A stretch of DNA of 64,000 bases from assembly GCF_000340215.1 (NCBI RefSeq), contig NW_006921538.1, forward strand, positions 1,922,001 to 1,986,000. The letters run 5' to 3'. The stretch is from Pseudocercospora fijiensis CIRAD86 (lineage: Eukaryota > Ascomycota > Dothideomycetes > Mycosphaerellales > Mycosphaerellaceae). The notes beneath the pieces were generated by a model. That model worked only from the letters and a program-made list of their open reading frames with translations. It was not told where the DNA came from and ran no database searches. Shown here piece by piece: positions 21,912-32,645 of this stretch. The translations under genes were made by a program, and so were the position numbers. How positions within the stretch are numbered: position 1 is the stretch's first letter; each line of letters opens with the position of its first letter.

Positions 21912-22595
21912 TCACAGATCCGGGTTGATATGCGGCTTGAACTTTTTCGCAGCGCGGTCAGGTGCTCGACTTCTGAACTGGTCGCCATGAATCTCAAACA
22001 CAAGTGGCTGCTTTCCAGATACATCACCTTCTTCTAGCGGCACCTGGAACTTGAATATGGTATGCTCTTTGGGCACTGTCTTCAACTCGTTGCGCTTGGT
22101 GATGACTTCAAACGTAAACTTGGTGTCCTTGACCACAATTCCTTGCAGTCCAACTCTGCTAACGCATCTGCTTCTCACGACCTCGATCAAAGCGCCGTGA
22201 TAGTCTGCTGAGGCTAGAATAGGTCCGCCACCTTTGGCGTCGACATATGCGCGGCCATTTTTTAGGCCAAGAATGTCGCGCATGTACTCGCACCACATGC
22301 TGTGAAGAGGTTCGTAGATGGCATATTTTTGTTGCGATTTTGGTATGTCATAAATGCATAGCGCCCGCTTTGCTTTTGCAGATAATGGCTTTGGTTTATT
22401 GGAGCGCTTTGCCTTCGCCTTTTGCAGTCGTTCGTGTTGGCGCTTTGCGCGCGCGTTGAGAGTCGGGTCTGGTGAGGACGGTCGAAGCAGAAGCGGTCGC
22501 TGTTTGACTCTTTCGCGGAATATCGTCTCGGCATTCTCTGGGTGGGCGCGTTGCAGCAGCTCTTCTGCTACGTGTTCAGGCGGCTGCGAAGCCAT
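21912..22595 (-). CDS. POP4: RNase P / RNase MRP protein subunit Pop4 (Rpp29)
   Basis: The product is 227 residues from the ATG at 22595; the gene is intronless. The N-terminal third is basic and helical (ARAKRQHERLQKAKAKRSNK). The C-terminal half is the Rpp29 Sm-like beta-barrel: HGALIEVVRSRCVSRVGLQG, GIVVKDTKFTFEVITKRNEL, then PKEHTIFKFQVPL. This order (V-x-S-R-C, GIVVKDT, IPK-x-x-x-x-F) is diagnostic. Pop4 binds the catalytic RNA of nuclear RNase P and MRP, acting in tRNA 5' processing and rRNA maturation. The length is slightly shorter than yeast Pop4 but complete. Three TGACTCA sites lie 88-128 bp upstream. Confidence 0.9.
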   Translation of the reverse strand: MASQPPEHVAEELLQRAHPENAETIFRERVKQRPLLLRPSSPDPTLNARAKRQHERLQKAKAKRSNKPKPLSAKAKRALCIYDIPKSQQKYAIYEPLHSMWCEYMRDILGLKNGRAYVDAKGGGPILASADYHGALIEVVRSRCVSRVGLQGIVVKDTKFTFEVITKRNELKTVPKEHTIFKFQVPLEEGDVSGKQPLVFEIHGDQFRSRAPDRAAKKFKPHINPDL

Positions 22596-22682
22596 TCTCG
22601 TTGTTATGTCACATCGCGCTCGTGGAATGTCGAAACCAAAATGGCGAGTGAAGTGCGGTAGGTCAGCATGGAGAAAAGTTGA

Positions 22683-22723
22683 TGACTCAGCCGGATTGAT
22701 GACTCAGCCGAATTGCTGACTCA
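22683..22723. promoter_or_regulatory. Three TGACTCA sites in a 17-bp tandem repeat
   Basis: Perfect TGACTCA occurs at 22683-22689, 22700-22706 and 22717-22723, each followed by GCC, in three consecutive 17-bp units with a decayed fourth. TGACTCA is the core bound by Gcn4/CPC1-type bZIP activators. The sites are about 90-130 bp upstream of the POP4 start on the minus strand. A regulatory role is inferred. Confidence 0.55.
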
Positions 22724-23204
22724 GCCAAATTGCTGCCTGAGAGGTCACACGGCAGAACAGCGTCTTACTTGCATCAAAACATCACAATGCAGTCTTTCGT
22801 CACTGATACCGCATCAGCATATCTCGCATAGCTGGGTCAATTCTGATCCTTGGGCCAATATCGAGACGATAACGAGAACAAACAGTATCAGAGGACCAAG
22901 GAAGCAATCGATGCATACCTCCGAAAGAAGTCTTCCATCAAGGCGAAGGACCTAGGCATCTGGATCGATTACGCCCGAAGACAACAAAATGCCAGGTATT
23001 GCCGCGTTATTCTTGCAAAAACAGTGCCGACAACTTTTCTAGGGTACGCTTACAGTCCTGGGCTTGCCTGCCAGCAATCAGAACGTGGTTGGATCTCACC
23101 ATTTTTCGAAAGAGAATTGCTTCTGAAGGGAAATCGTGCCCTCTACGCTGATTGCTAGATACCAGATGGCTGCCTGCAATATTCGATCACCGCTCACCTG
23201 ATTC
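22724..23204. other. Intergenic region between POP4 promoter and GH7 gene
   Basis: A stretch at 22850-22995 reads as a hydrophilic helical peptide (YQRTKEAIDAYLRKKSSIKA) and then stops being protein-like just after a GT. It might be a gene fragment, but I recognise no family and no second exon. Confidence 0.35.
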
Positions 23205-24623
23205 TCATGCCGAGCTGAAAGTCGAATTCAAAGCGCCATATTTGATATTCGAGAACGTCACCGACGCATCTGGGTGATCAGCCTCCACAGTTTCCGGAGC
23301 GCCACTTGCTGCGTCGCATGTTCCCCTCTTGACTCCCGGTCCTGTTCCATCTGTCGGATAAGTGGAGTCCAGCCACAGCATTGATGCGGCATAGTCATCC
23401 CAAATGGAGAGAACGAGCACCATTCCTCTTTCGAACGCATCGCCCATCGCCGCGAGCCCACCACGGGCATCGAAGCTGTTCGTGTCACCGAATGCGGTCT
23501 TCTGTTGCTCGCAGAAACCTTCTGTGATGCTGTTGGTTGTATCGACGCCGGAGACATCGCTGACAGAATTCTGGATTACTGTTCCACCTTGAACGTAGAT
23601 ACGCCTGATCTCGGATAAGGTGCCGGTATCAGTACCATCATCGGTAATGAACTGGGTCACGACTGTGAAAGTCGAGCTAGTGTCGACGATACTGCCCTCG
23701 CCGTAGAAGCTCTCATTACCCATTCGGTAGGAGTTGAAGTCGCAGCCATCCTTGTCACAAATACCATCATACCTCAAATCACCAGCACCGCATGTCTCGG
23801 TGGAATTGCAGGCCGTGAGACCAGTACCGTTGCAAGGATGAGGCGTGAAAGCAGCAGAGATCGAGTTCGCTTCCCAAATGTCCATCTCGGCGCAGCAAGC
23901 ACCTATCAAACCTGTCCCGGAGCTCGGATCGCCAGTCGATGGTGTCCAGTCCACGATATTGGCCTACAAGAATATTAGTAATCGCTCACCACCGACCGAG
24001 TGATTCTCCACCGCACGAACCTCTCCGTTGATAAATTTCACGTCTTGAGGACATTGCGCATCACAGTACCCAGTACCGTACTTGGCGCCGGCCTTGTTGT
24101 TCTCATACGCCGACATCCCTCCGTCAGCAGCCATTTCAACGAAATACAAAGCGCCATTCAGCCCGCATGGGAGCTTCGAGACATCGACATCGAACGTGAA
24201 CTCTTTGTTCTTCAGATTAAAAATTTTGTATGCTTCTCCACTGGCGTCAAGCAAGTAGTTCCTGGATCCGACATTGGCGCCAGTAACGAAGGTCAAAGAT
24301 AGCGACCCATCCTCAGGTGTCGTGATGCCGTAGGTCGAGGAGTAGTCCGCGCCGTCCACGGCGCAGGACTGCGCACAGACGCTGGGAGATGTGCAGATTG
24401 AGGTGTCCCACTCATTGCCTGTGTAGCAGTTCGTCGATCCGTCGACGGTGTGTGTCCAGCGCCAGTTTGCGTCGAGGGTGATGGAGGTGTCCAAAGTGGA
24501 ACAACCCGAGGCTGTACATTCGGAGATGGGCAGGGCAGGATGCGTTTCTGCCGTGTTTGTCCCCGCTTGCTGAGCGCTGACTCCTGCGGCGAAGAGAAGC
24601 GAAAGGACTGCGGCTGAAGACAT
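23205..24623 (-). CDS. Secreted glycoside hydrolase family 7 cellulase (cellobiohydrolase-like), 2 exons
   Basis: Exons 24623-24021 and 23963-23205 (complement) with a 57-bp GT-AG intron give 453 residues. The start is the ATG that opens a typical signal peptide ([19 protein letters not shown]). The mature N-terminus [14 protein letters not shown] is the standard GH7 opening. The catalytic signature EMDIWEA supplies nucleophile and acid/base Glu at about residues 227 and 232 with Asp 229 between. The many Cys ([28 protein letters not shown]) fit GH7 disulfides. It ends with the catalytic core, with no linker or cellulose-binding module. The family cleaves cellulose chains; cellobiohydrolase rather than endoglucanase is favoured by length and by the [10 protein letters not shown] segment. 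Confidence 0.92.
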
Positions 24624-25347
24624 GATGCGAACGAGTGACAAGAAAATCAAGGAGTGGATGGCTCAGATCGACTGACCGAGGAAGCTTGACGAAAGAAGCG
24701 CACATAGGCGAGCAGTCTTGGATATTCTTATGGGATCTTGAAAGGGACGAAACAATGATTGGGTCAATCTCCGCTTCTTTATGAAGTCTTCGAAGCGCTT
24801 GTGAGTATGAGCTGGAGGTACTAACGTTGAGGCTGCCTTCTGGACTTCATGTAAATTGAGTAACCAAACGAGCGACAACGGTAAACACCGCCTCTAATGG
24901 CAGTACATACACAGCGCGCCGGTAGTGCAACGCGCAAATGGGAGTTGACCCGGTTCGTGGTGTTTGCGATTTGCTTTGAAAGGCTTCGCTTCCAGGAGTT
25001 CATTTATCCCATACAGCGGATATATGCTTGGCGGTCTCAGATCTAGACCTCACTCATCATTGATCTAAAATTCAATGTAAAGGCAGCTTTTGAGGACGAC
25101 GATCTGCGAGCGCTCAAAGAGAGCATCGAGAAGAACGATTAAGTGTTTTCCAAGTAGATGCTGTTGTGCTAGGTGGACAGCACTAGTCCATTTCTGGCTG
25201 TCTCATGCAAACAGCCGATGCTGTGCTATCCCGGCTCGACGTCGTGTCTCTCGCGATGGAACTGGCGTAGGCATACTTGAGAGTAACAGCACATCCCGTC
25301 AGCATTCGATTTGAGAAAGCGCAATACCGTTCGAATGGACGAGCCAT
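24624..25347. other. Upstream region of the GH7 gene
   Basis: 724 bp separate the GH7 start from the stop codon of PDX3. No gene is recognised. It must carry the cellulase promoter; I did not identify convincing carbon-repressor or cellulase-activator site clusters by eye. Confidence 0.5.
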
Positions 25348-26082
25348 TCAAGGACTTAACCTCTGAATCTTCCACTCCCCCCTCTCATCTTTCGAATACT
25401 GAAATCGGTCATGCAACCTACTCGGTCTTCCCTGCCAAAACTCCACAATCTCAGGCTTCACCCTCAACCCACCCCAAAACTCCGGAACCGGAATCTTCTC
25501 CTCCCCTTCAAACCTCTCCTCAACATCCCTAACCCGCTGCTCCAACTCCTCCCGATCCTTCAACACCAGACTCTGCCGACTCGCCCAAGCCCCAATCCGA
25601 CTCCCTCGAATCCTCGTATCATAATACATCTGACTCTCCTCAGAAGACAACCTCTCCGCCGGCCCCTCAACTCTAACCTGTCGTTCCAATTCCCGCCACC
25701 AAAACGTCAGCGCAGCATAAGGGTTGCTCTCGAAATCCTTCGCTTTCCGCGACGTGCCCCAATTCGAATATATCACGAAACCCCGGTCGTCCATTTCTTT
25801 GAGGTAGACCATTCGCGCCGAGACTTTTCCTGAGGGGAGCGTGGCGGTGGAAAGGGTTACGGTTTCGGGTTGATGGACTCCGGATTCGTTCGCGTGTTTG
25901 AACCATGTGGCGAATTGTTTGAATGGTGAGGCGTCGAGTTGGGATCCGTCGAGCGAGCCTTTTGTGTATTGTTCGGCTCCCAGACTGCCTTCTTTCACGC
26001 CGGGGGCGAAGATGGCTTTTTGGTGGGACATTGTTCGGAATGTGCGGGATAATGGATGTGCCGGTTGGATGGTGCGCAGCAT
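25348..26082 (-). CDS. PDX3: Pyridoxamine/pyridoxine 5'-phosphate oxidase
   Basis: The product is 244 residues from the ATG at 26082; a second ATG at 26031 (MSHQKAIFAP) would remove 17 residues that look like a short basic leader. The flavin-binding oxidase fold is clear: PSGKVSARMVYLKEMDDRGF, YSNWGTSRKAKDFESNPYAA, then FWWRELERQVRVEGPAERLS, the GAWASRQS loop, and the C-terminal dimerisation segment ending LHDRFQYS and WKIQRLSP. The enzyme uses FMN to convert pyridoxine or pyridoxamine phosphate to pyridoxal phosphate. It is intronless and lies between GH7 and GH18 on the same strand, with no evident operon-like relation. Confidence 0.92.
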   Translation of the reverse strand: MLRTIQPAHPLSRTFRTMSHQKAIFAPGVKEGSLGAEQYTKGSLDGSQLDASPFKQFATWFKHANESGVHQPETVTLSTATLPSGKVSARMVYLKEMDDRGFVIYSNWGTSRKAKDFESNPYAALTFWWRELERQVRVEGPAERLSSEESQMYYDTRIRGSRIGAWASRQSLVLKDREELEQRVRDVEERFEGEEKIPVPEFWGGLRVKPEIVEFWQGRPSRLHDRFQYSKDERGEWKIQRLSP

Positions 26083-27193
26083 ATGTATGTCTGTTCTTCT
26101 GATTGGAGTGGACTTTTTCGCAATGCTGTGATATGTCTCCTGATCGTTGCGACTCGGGATGATCTCACCACTTCCATGGCGACTTTTGGCTTTTGCCAAG
26201 CGTTGGGGCTTGGCGTTTCTCTCACTCCCCTCGCGAACTTTTCTTCTCCTCCATCACTGCCTCAAACCGCCAGTGCCGTACAGAAGCGGTGCTGGACCTA
26301 GAAGATCACACATACTGTTCAGCATAACGAAGCAATCGGATCTCGACATGCGTTGACACTCAGAAGTACCGGTTAGGAACCTCTACACTACCATGGCGTT
26401 ACTCTCGGTCGCTGCGTTGTGACCTTCTTTCCCTGGATCAGGAATTGACGAGCTCCACCTACGAGGCCAAGGCGAGAAGTCCGGTCCGGTTTCAGCAACA
26501 GATAATGCAGTCAAAGACTTCAACATGGAGGCGACTCATGCGAAGAGCGACTCGTGCGCTGTGATTTCAGTAGCTCGACCCTACTTCGGAGATAGACGTG
26601 TCTGCTTCGTTGGTTTTCGGAGTACTAGGGTGGAATGTTGACGGACGCCTCTGTACGAATCATGCTCTATCGCAAAGAGTTCAGCAGCTCCTCACGAGCC
26701 AGGACGAGAAAGACGAGACATTCTGCCATGTGATGTTGAACAACATCTGCCAGCTTTCGCCCAGCATTTCATTCATTCCATTCTTATATAGCGCTCTCTT
26801 CCCGGCGAGCAAGTCTGCTTATATCTGCTATAAGATCTACCCGGTCTTGATAATTCGATGTTCCATTGGGTTTTATTGTTGTAGCAAGAGGGTGAATTAT
26901 CAAGACTAGCGCAGGTAGGTACTGTAATACAAGTCTAGGGGAGGCGAAAGTCTGCTTGCAATGGTTAGAATAGCGTTTCGATGCCTTGGCGACCTGGGAG
27001 TCACTCACATCGCATAGGAAAGCTCCTGCGTAGGCACTGAAAGGGGGCTTGACACATGGCCCAGCAACCCCATAAAGCGTAACCGAGCGCACACACCTCA
27101 TACTGGATGCAAAACTCATGGATGAGAAAGAACAGGACTCGAGCTTTGACTTTGCAAGAGAAGGCGTAGGACTTCGTACCTATTCAAAGTACA
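26083..27193. other. Intergenic region, no gene recognised
   Basis: This stretch separates PDX3 from the stop of the chitinase. Small open frames near 26598-26909 and 26784-27119 lack family motifs. Nothing repetitive was seen. Confidence 0.5.
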
Positions 27194-28553
27194 TTACAAA
27201 GGCGGCAAACCCAGAATCTGCAAAGCCTGCGCAAGGTTGCCGTTGGAAATGTTCAGTGCACGTACGGCAGCAAGCTGTACAACGCCTAGAAGCTTCAACT
27301 GGTTGGTCAACGCCGGCCACGGGCTGTCTCCGAGCGTGATGGTGCTATTAAAATCCTGTGCGACCTGACGCTCCTCCAGCTCCGAATGAGCCTCGTCCGC
27401 GTCCCGCTTGGCCATATTGTACGAGGTCCCATAGACGCTGTTACCAAGAGTGCCAACCCATTTCCAGGGCTCGGACATATTGTCGTTTCGGCCGGCGTCC
27501 CAATACTCCCAGCCATTTGTGCCTCCGAATTTGCTCCCGTAGTTGGCTTGCAGTGTGGCAATGACCTTTTGATATGTTGCGATGGGTTTCCATCCCGAGC
27601 CACCATCGTTTTGCGCGGCGAGCAAGTTGAAAGCAACACGGTTGGCGGCGTAGCCATTTTTGACAATTGCGTTGTAGCCGTTGACGGTACTGGCGTCGCC
27701 CCAGCCGTTGTAGAATTGAGGATTGAACCAGTTGATTAGTTTTCCGTTGGGCTTTGTGGATGAGGTTGCTTTGGAGTCGAGTGTTTTGTAGGAGAAGCCA
27801 CCCAGACCTGAAACTTAGTCAGGATTGAGGAGTATTGATATTTCCTGAACCACTTACCGTATCCACTGGGTTGTAGTTCTGAAGCTACTGGTGACATGGT
27901 AGTGATGAAGCTCGAACCGAAATCTTTCGCGAGCCGTTGGAGAAGCGCGAGAGGACATGTGTATGCCACTTTCTCTTCAATGTCCAAATCGATGCCATCC
28001 AACTTGTGGTATTTCAGCTCATAATATAGAGCTTTGTAATATGTCTCGTTCTAATTTTTCGTCAGAGGAGGCATGAGTAGTGTCACATGCTACTTACTAC
28101 AATGGTATTCGAAGGTCCGCTACATAGTCTTGGGTAGCTGCCGGCTCTGGTATGCATGTCAGTTCACTCTTATCACACATCGGGGAAGAGCACTTACGCG
28201 GCGCCGCCCATCATGTAGAGCACCTTTACGCCTTTCGATTGAAGCTGTGCAGCTTCCTGCCAAACTGTGGAGAAGACCGAGTTGTTCGGATTATTGTCGT
28301 TGAGCGTGATAGCGTTCGGATCCGAATTGATATGTAGCGATGACAGATAGACATGAGTGATTTGCGTGGGGTTCGAGATCATAGGCAGAAGAGAGAATTG
28401 GTTGGTATCCTGATAGCGTCTAAAGGTCTGCACGTATGCCAACAGTCGCGGAGGGTTGTACGGATCCGAAGCTGCTCTTTGATTTAAGGATACTTCAGCG
28501 GGAAGACATGATGCTATGCCCAGCAGAGCTGAAAGAGCGAGTGACGTCCGCAT
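27194..28553 (-). CDS. Secreted glycoside hydrolase family 18 chitinase, 4 exons
   Basis: Exons (complement) 28553-28198, 28146-28098, 28050-27858 and 27807-27194 give 403 residues; the introns are 51, 47 and 50 bp, all GT-AG. The signal peptide is MRTSLALSALLGIASCLPAE. The GH18 signature LDGIDLDIEE (D-x-x-D-x-D-x-E) sits near residue 160 and supplies the catalytic Glu. The strands LLAYVQTF, VKVLYMMGGAA, FITTMSPVASEL and LINWFNPQFYNGWG follow in TIM-barrel order. It hydrolyses chitin or related N-acetylglucosamine polymers, in nutrition or in wall remodelling. The acceptor of intron 1 is the least certain junction; an alternative AG lies 8 bp further on. The C-terminal 80 residues after the barrel are not recognised. 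Confidence 0.88.
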
Positions 28554-30006
28554 TGTACGAAATGCGTGTGAAAAGATTGAAAAGTGAATGAATGGTAAGA
28601 GTCAGTGATACCTACCACGCCAACGGGGGCCGCAGCTCTTATGTCGAGAAGGCGTCACCGTGAAGAGAGTCAGGTGCGGACGGCAACTGAACCGTCTCAA
28701 CTGCGCTGATGAGCGCTGAGCGGCTATACATTGGCATTCTTCAGATAAATCCAGGACGGTGGCTTGCGCTGTTCTACGCGCTCCTGAAACAATTGCTGGA
28801 ACCGGTCGGACAGATCGGCAGTGCATATTCGCTTGCGCTGAGCTTCGGCACGCATTTGGATGGTATGGCGTTTTGCCACGGGATCCAGACGCAAAAAGAG
28901 TTTGTGGCTGCAGTCGAGGTGTTTCCGCCTTTTCGTCCAGCTGATCAAATAAGGCCTATTCTATGCGCCGAGACTGGTTGATCAAAGAGGCACATAGCGA
29001 TTTGGGCGAAGTTCTCGCTTGGCCGTACAACGTCGCCTTATGCTTATTTCCGGATAGATCGACGCCTAAATCCTATATATCGTTAGTATAATAGTCCGGA
29101 CTCTGTATTGTGTAGCTGTAGTAATGATTGTAGTGTCGAAGGACGAAGTCGAGACCCGGCGCCGCGAATGCCGAGATATTCTTGTGCTAGATTGAGACTG
29201 CCCTCTACTACACTACATCGCCATACGGTTGATACTACGATAGAATAACGCCGATTCAATCAACTGACAACGAGACTGCCGAGACAGAATAAGCTCTGTT
29301 TGATCAATCATTTAGGCTAGTGGGCCGTATTTAACCTGATAGGCCCTGGGCGGTCACAGAGACCGTGAGTGAATCCTCCGGTAGGAATGCCTAGCCTCAG
29401 CTCTCTTCGGGGCGCCTCTTGCACTTTATTATTAGGCCATGTGGAAAGGTGTTGCTGGAGTATTATTGAGACGGGCTGTCTCGGTCTCGCCGTTGCTGAC
29501 GGAATGTAGACACTGTCAAGAAGGCTGATAGTTGATGATGGAAAAGCAGGATCAGCAGCAGGAGCGAAGAATCAATGCCAGCGACCGGGATCGAGCACAC
29601 AGGGAGCGGACTCAGGTCCGACAACATCATCCTGACCGCGTCTCTGCCCTGCCCTGCCATTTATCCTAGCAACACGGTCTTCGCCGACTAGAAGGGTCCG
29701 TTCGGTGATTCATGGAGCGTACCAATTCATGATGGCGTAGACAGCACGGTGTAGATTCCGTCCATCGCCAATATACTCGAACACCACCGCTTCTTCCGAA
29801 TCCTCGAACCATGGTTCCACTTGACTCCGCGATCCTCCTCCAGTATGCTAGTCCTAGGAGCGAAGATAGTCGAAGGACAAGGGGCGAAGTAATGCTAAGA
29901 GGTGGTATAGAAATCGGTGGCGAAGCCGACGGACAGCATGATTCCTAAGGGGCACTGCTGGGGCACTGAGACATATGGTTTTTGGCTCACGACAGCGAAG
30001 AGCAGG
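28554..30006. other. Long intergenic region, no gene recognised
   Basis: The first part should contain the chitinase promoter. A 74-codon minus-strand frame at 28724-28948 is hydrophilic and helical (LSDRFQQLFQERVEQRKPPS) but unassigned. Around 29040-29260 the sequence has mild RIP-like bias. The rest shows no structure I can support. Confidence 0.5.
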
Positions 30007-30825
30007 TTAGGCGCGGGTCTCGCTCCTAGTCACAGTCCAGGATTGGAAGTAGAGAAAAACAGTCGGTGCAGCTGGAGTTCGATAAGCAAGAGCTTGTTGC
30101 AGGCACAAACAAAACGTTAGCACCTCGTCTCTGCCTGAAGTGGCATCATGCTCAGATGATCTCACACGAGGGAACATGAGTCGACACTCTGCACATGGCG
30201 AGAAAACGGCATTGCAATTACATTCTGCCGACCTATAGGAAAGTCCACGAATCATTCTGCTGGACCCGCTGCACACTACACGCTGCCCAGTGTCCCGTCC
30301 TTCTGTGATATCACAGCTGATCTTCGGATCTGTCAGCAGACTGAGCTCGTGAGCAAGGGGGACAAAAACGCTACCTTCGCCAGCGTCAAGGAACTCGTCG
30401 TCAATGACTGATGAGAGGCCGGAAAAGTCATCTTCATCCTCTTCCACGGCCTCCTGTACGGTTATAGGTGCTAGAGCCTCTCTCTTGATTTTTCTGGCTC
30501 GCTTTGGCGTGTCCTCGCCACTTTGCACAGAATCAACATTGTCTTCTCTGCGACGCTTCTTGGAAGTGCTGTCACGCTTTCGGGCTTTGCCGTTGCCCGT
30601 ATTGCAGCTGATTGCGTCTGTGGGCATCTCGAGTTCTCCAGAGGCTGCCAGCAACTTAGTCCTGACCCGATTCCAAGCATTCATCGCCGATCCAAGATTT
30701 GTGTAGCCAGCGCGAGCTGCCAGCTTCTTGAAGTTGACCTTTGGGAAGCCACCTTCAAAGCAGTGACATGCATCGGAGAGAAGCCGCATGTCATTTATGG
30801 TCAGCTCATTGCCTCGAACACCCAT
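30007..30825 (-). CDS. SANT/Myb-like nuclear protein, cluster gene A
   Basis: The frame is open from an ATG at 31143, but the conserved part begins at MGVRGNELTINDMRLLSDAC (ATG at 30825), which I take as the start; this gives up to 272 residues. Residues 8-60 form a three-helix SANT/Myb-like unit: NDMRLLSDACHCFEGG, then FPKVNFKKLAARAGYTN and SAMNAWNRVRTKLLA. A Lys/Arg-rich segment (KARKRDSTSKKRRREDN, probably nuclear localisation) and an acidic stretch follow. A possible 3n-length intron with donor at 30379 would remove part of the C-terminus without changing frame. The domain is homologous to that of gene B, which has an intron exactly where A reads PK-VNF. Probably a DNA- or histone-binding protein; the role is unknown. 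Confidence 0.6.
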   Translation of the reverse strand: MGVRGNELTINDMRLLSDACHCFEGGFPKVNFKKLAARAGYTNLGSAMNAWNRVRTKLLAASGELEMPTDAISCNTGNGKARKRDSTSKKRRREDNVDSVQSGEDTPKRARKIKREALAPITVQEAVEEDEDDFSGLSSVIDDEFLDAGEGSVFVPLAHELSLLTDPKISCDITEGRDTGQRVVCSGSSRMIRGLSYRSAECNCNAVFSPCAECRLMFPRVRSSEHDATSGRDEVLTFCLCLQQALAYRTPAAPTVFLYFQSWTVTRSETRA

Positions 30826-31722
30826 TGTGAATTTCTGCAGCGGCAGGACTTTGGACAGCTGATTCAAAATCGATCCTGAATGAGCTGGAGAAGAGGCGAT
30901 GGGCGATGGGCGATGAACACTGCGAATATATGCTTGTCGCAGGGCCGACCCTGAGCGACTAGCTGGATATCTTTTCGCCACACGCCCGCAAAGCTCGTTC
31001 ATTCCTTCTCTCGCCGTCCGGCCAATCGCGCTGATAAGAGAGGACAGAGCTATCAGCGACATGAACGTTCTACCTGCTGCTACGCAACCCTCGTCCAACA
31101 ATGGCACTTTCGCCTTGCAGTGCCTCCGCGACAACTTGGCCATTCGTCCCCTCGTATGCGTAGCTGCGACTACCCGTAGATGATCTGATCATCAGCAAAT
31201 CCAGACCGCAAGGATCGCACTATACTTCATAACGCGTGGCGTGACAGGTCTCTTTGCAGCAAGAGAAGAAGCGCTCCAATTGCGAATGATAGGCGTGTCG
31301 TCGAGGTATCCAGGGGTCCAGACGTTGTTACGCGAGTGCGAAATACTTCTACGATGACAATTAACTCCCGGCCCTAATGCTCCGGTGTGACTCTTGTGCT
31401 CAATGCTGGAGAGAGCTTCAGCCCTGCGATCGCATCTAATCTACTCTCGCTTCACGTATCTGGAATACTGACTTTGTCAGTTTGCCAGGACTAGGTATTG
31501 TAGTTCTACCCATGCAAAGCTTGTGCGCTTGTCTGGACCGTAACAACCTGTCGACGGACTACTTTGCTGAGGAGCATGTGAGAAGATGGACTGGACTGGA
31601 CACGGCAAGCATACCAGCGGAAACGTGAGCGACATCAAATAAATCCACGTCTTGTTGTCCAGCTACCTGGAAAGGACAGCATCGTAGACAACTTCCCTAG
31701 AACCCCGCCAGGCTCTTCGACG
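30826..31722. other. Intergenic region within the SANT-like cluster
   Basis: The 5' extension of gene A's open frame (to 31143) lies here; it could be N-terminal coding sequence (MAKLSRRHCKAKVPLLDEG...) or untranslated. No other gene is recognised up to gene B. Confidence 0.4.
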
Positions 31723-32161
31723 TTAATCACTATCGAACTGATCATTGCAACTGAGCTCCGGAGTTGGAGAAGATGATTGCCTGGACTCCACGATCTTCCC
31801 TTTCCCTTTCCCTCGACCACGTTTCTGCGGGCTCCCATTGCCCGTAGAAAGGTCGCTATCAGAGGCTTTTCTCTTCTTGCTAGAAGCCTTGCTCTCGCCA
31901 ACGATGTCGCTGCCATGCTTGATCTTGCTGCCCATGGCGCCATATTCCTGCATCAGCTTCTTCTTGAGGTTTCCCCAAGTCACTTCTGCACTATGAACAG
32001 AAGAGAGGCCAGCGACTGTGGCGAAGGCTTTGTAGTCGACCTGCAAAATTTAAGTCGAAAGGCTGTAGGCTGGAGATGAGGATCATATTTACCTTTGGCT
32101 CCGTCTTGCAGCACTGCCAGGCTTTGGCAAGCTGTTCCATTTGCTTCTCTGAGAAAGGCAT
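31723..32161 (-). CDS. SANT/Myb-like nuclear protein, cluster gene B, 2 exons
   Basis: Exons 32161-32093 and 32040-31723 (complement), with a 52-bp intron (GTAAAT...TTGCAG), give 128 residues. MPFSEKQMEQLAKAWQCCKT and, after the junction, VDYKAFATVAGLSSVHSAEV and TWGNLKKKLMQEYG make a three-helix unit closely parallel to gene A. The tail is basic and Ser-rich (SKKRKASDSD, KRGRGKGKGK), as in small fungal chromatin-associated proteins. It is divergent from gene C with a 484-bp shared upstream region. DNA binding is inferred from fold and charge only. Confidence 0.7.
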
Positions 32162-32645
32162 TTTCTTGTTCAGGCGCAGGTGGGTTTCTCAGCGGGCCTC
32201 TGGCCAAAAGCTCAAGTCTTGATCTATATATCGTCAGCTTTCGACAGTATCGAGTGATGTTTCGAGCCACTCTGCTCGTGCATAGTGCCGCTGTGTCGAT
32301 TGCCGTTTCAGTCGAGATCTTCGCGAGCACAGATCACCGATCCAATATACTTTGCGATTTCAAGATCGCGAGAGTTACTCTAGCTTAAACAACGTTGGGT
32401 ACATGTATTCTCCGTCCGCCCTGCGAAAACAATTCAGCAGATCAGGCAACTCGTGTCGAGGCAGCTCAAGTAGCTTAGAAGTGAGGCCAAGGATAAGTCC
32501 ATACTTTTCGCCTCCTCCCTGCCCCAATTTGTAAGACAAAACAGCGTTGGCCATAAGGAAGCGAAACTCCGCGACACTTTCGAGCCACACTGCGGTTTAT
32601 AAAGATCTGAACAGCCCCTACGATTCACAACAACCTCATAACGCC
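32162..32645. other. Shared upstream region of divergent genes B and C
   Basis: 484 bp between the two ATGs. No motif repeat or TATA arrangement stood out. Open frames entering this region from gene C lack conserved sequence. Confidence 0.5.

Noticed and set aside
22850..23158. Helical peptide possibly a first exon ending at GT near 22998
   Set aside because: No continuing exon or known family was found before the GH7 gene on the other strand.
28724..28948. 74-codon hydrophilic minus-strand frame upstream of the chitinase
   Set aside because: Plausible peptide texture but no family match and no gene structure.
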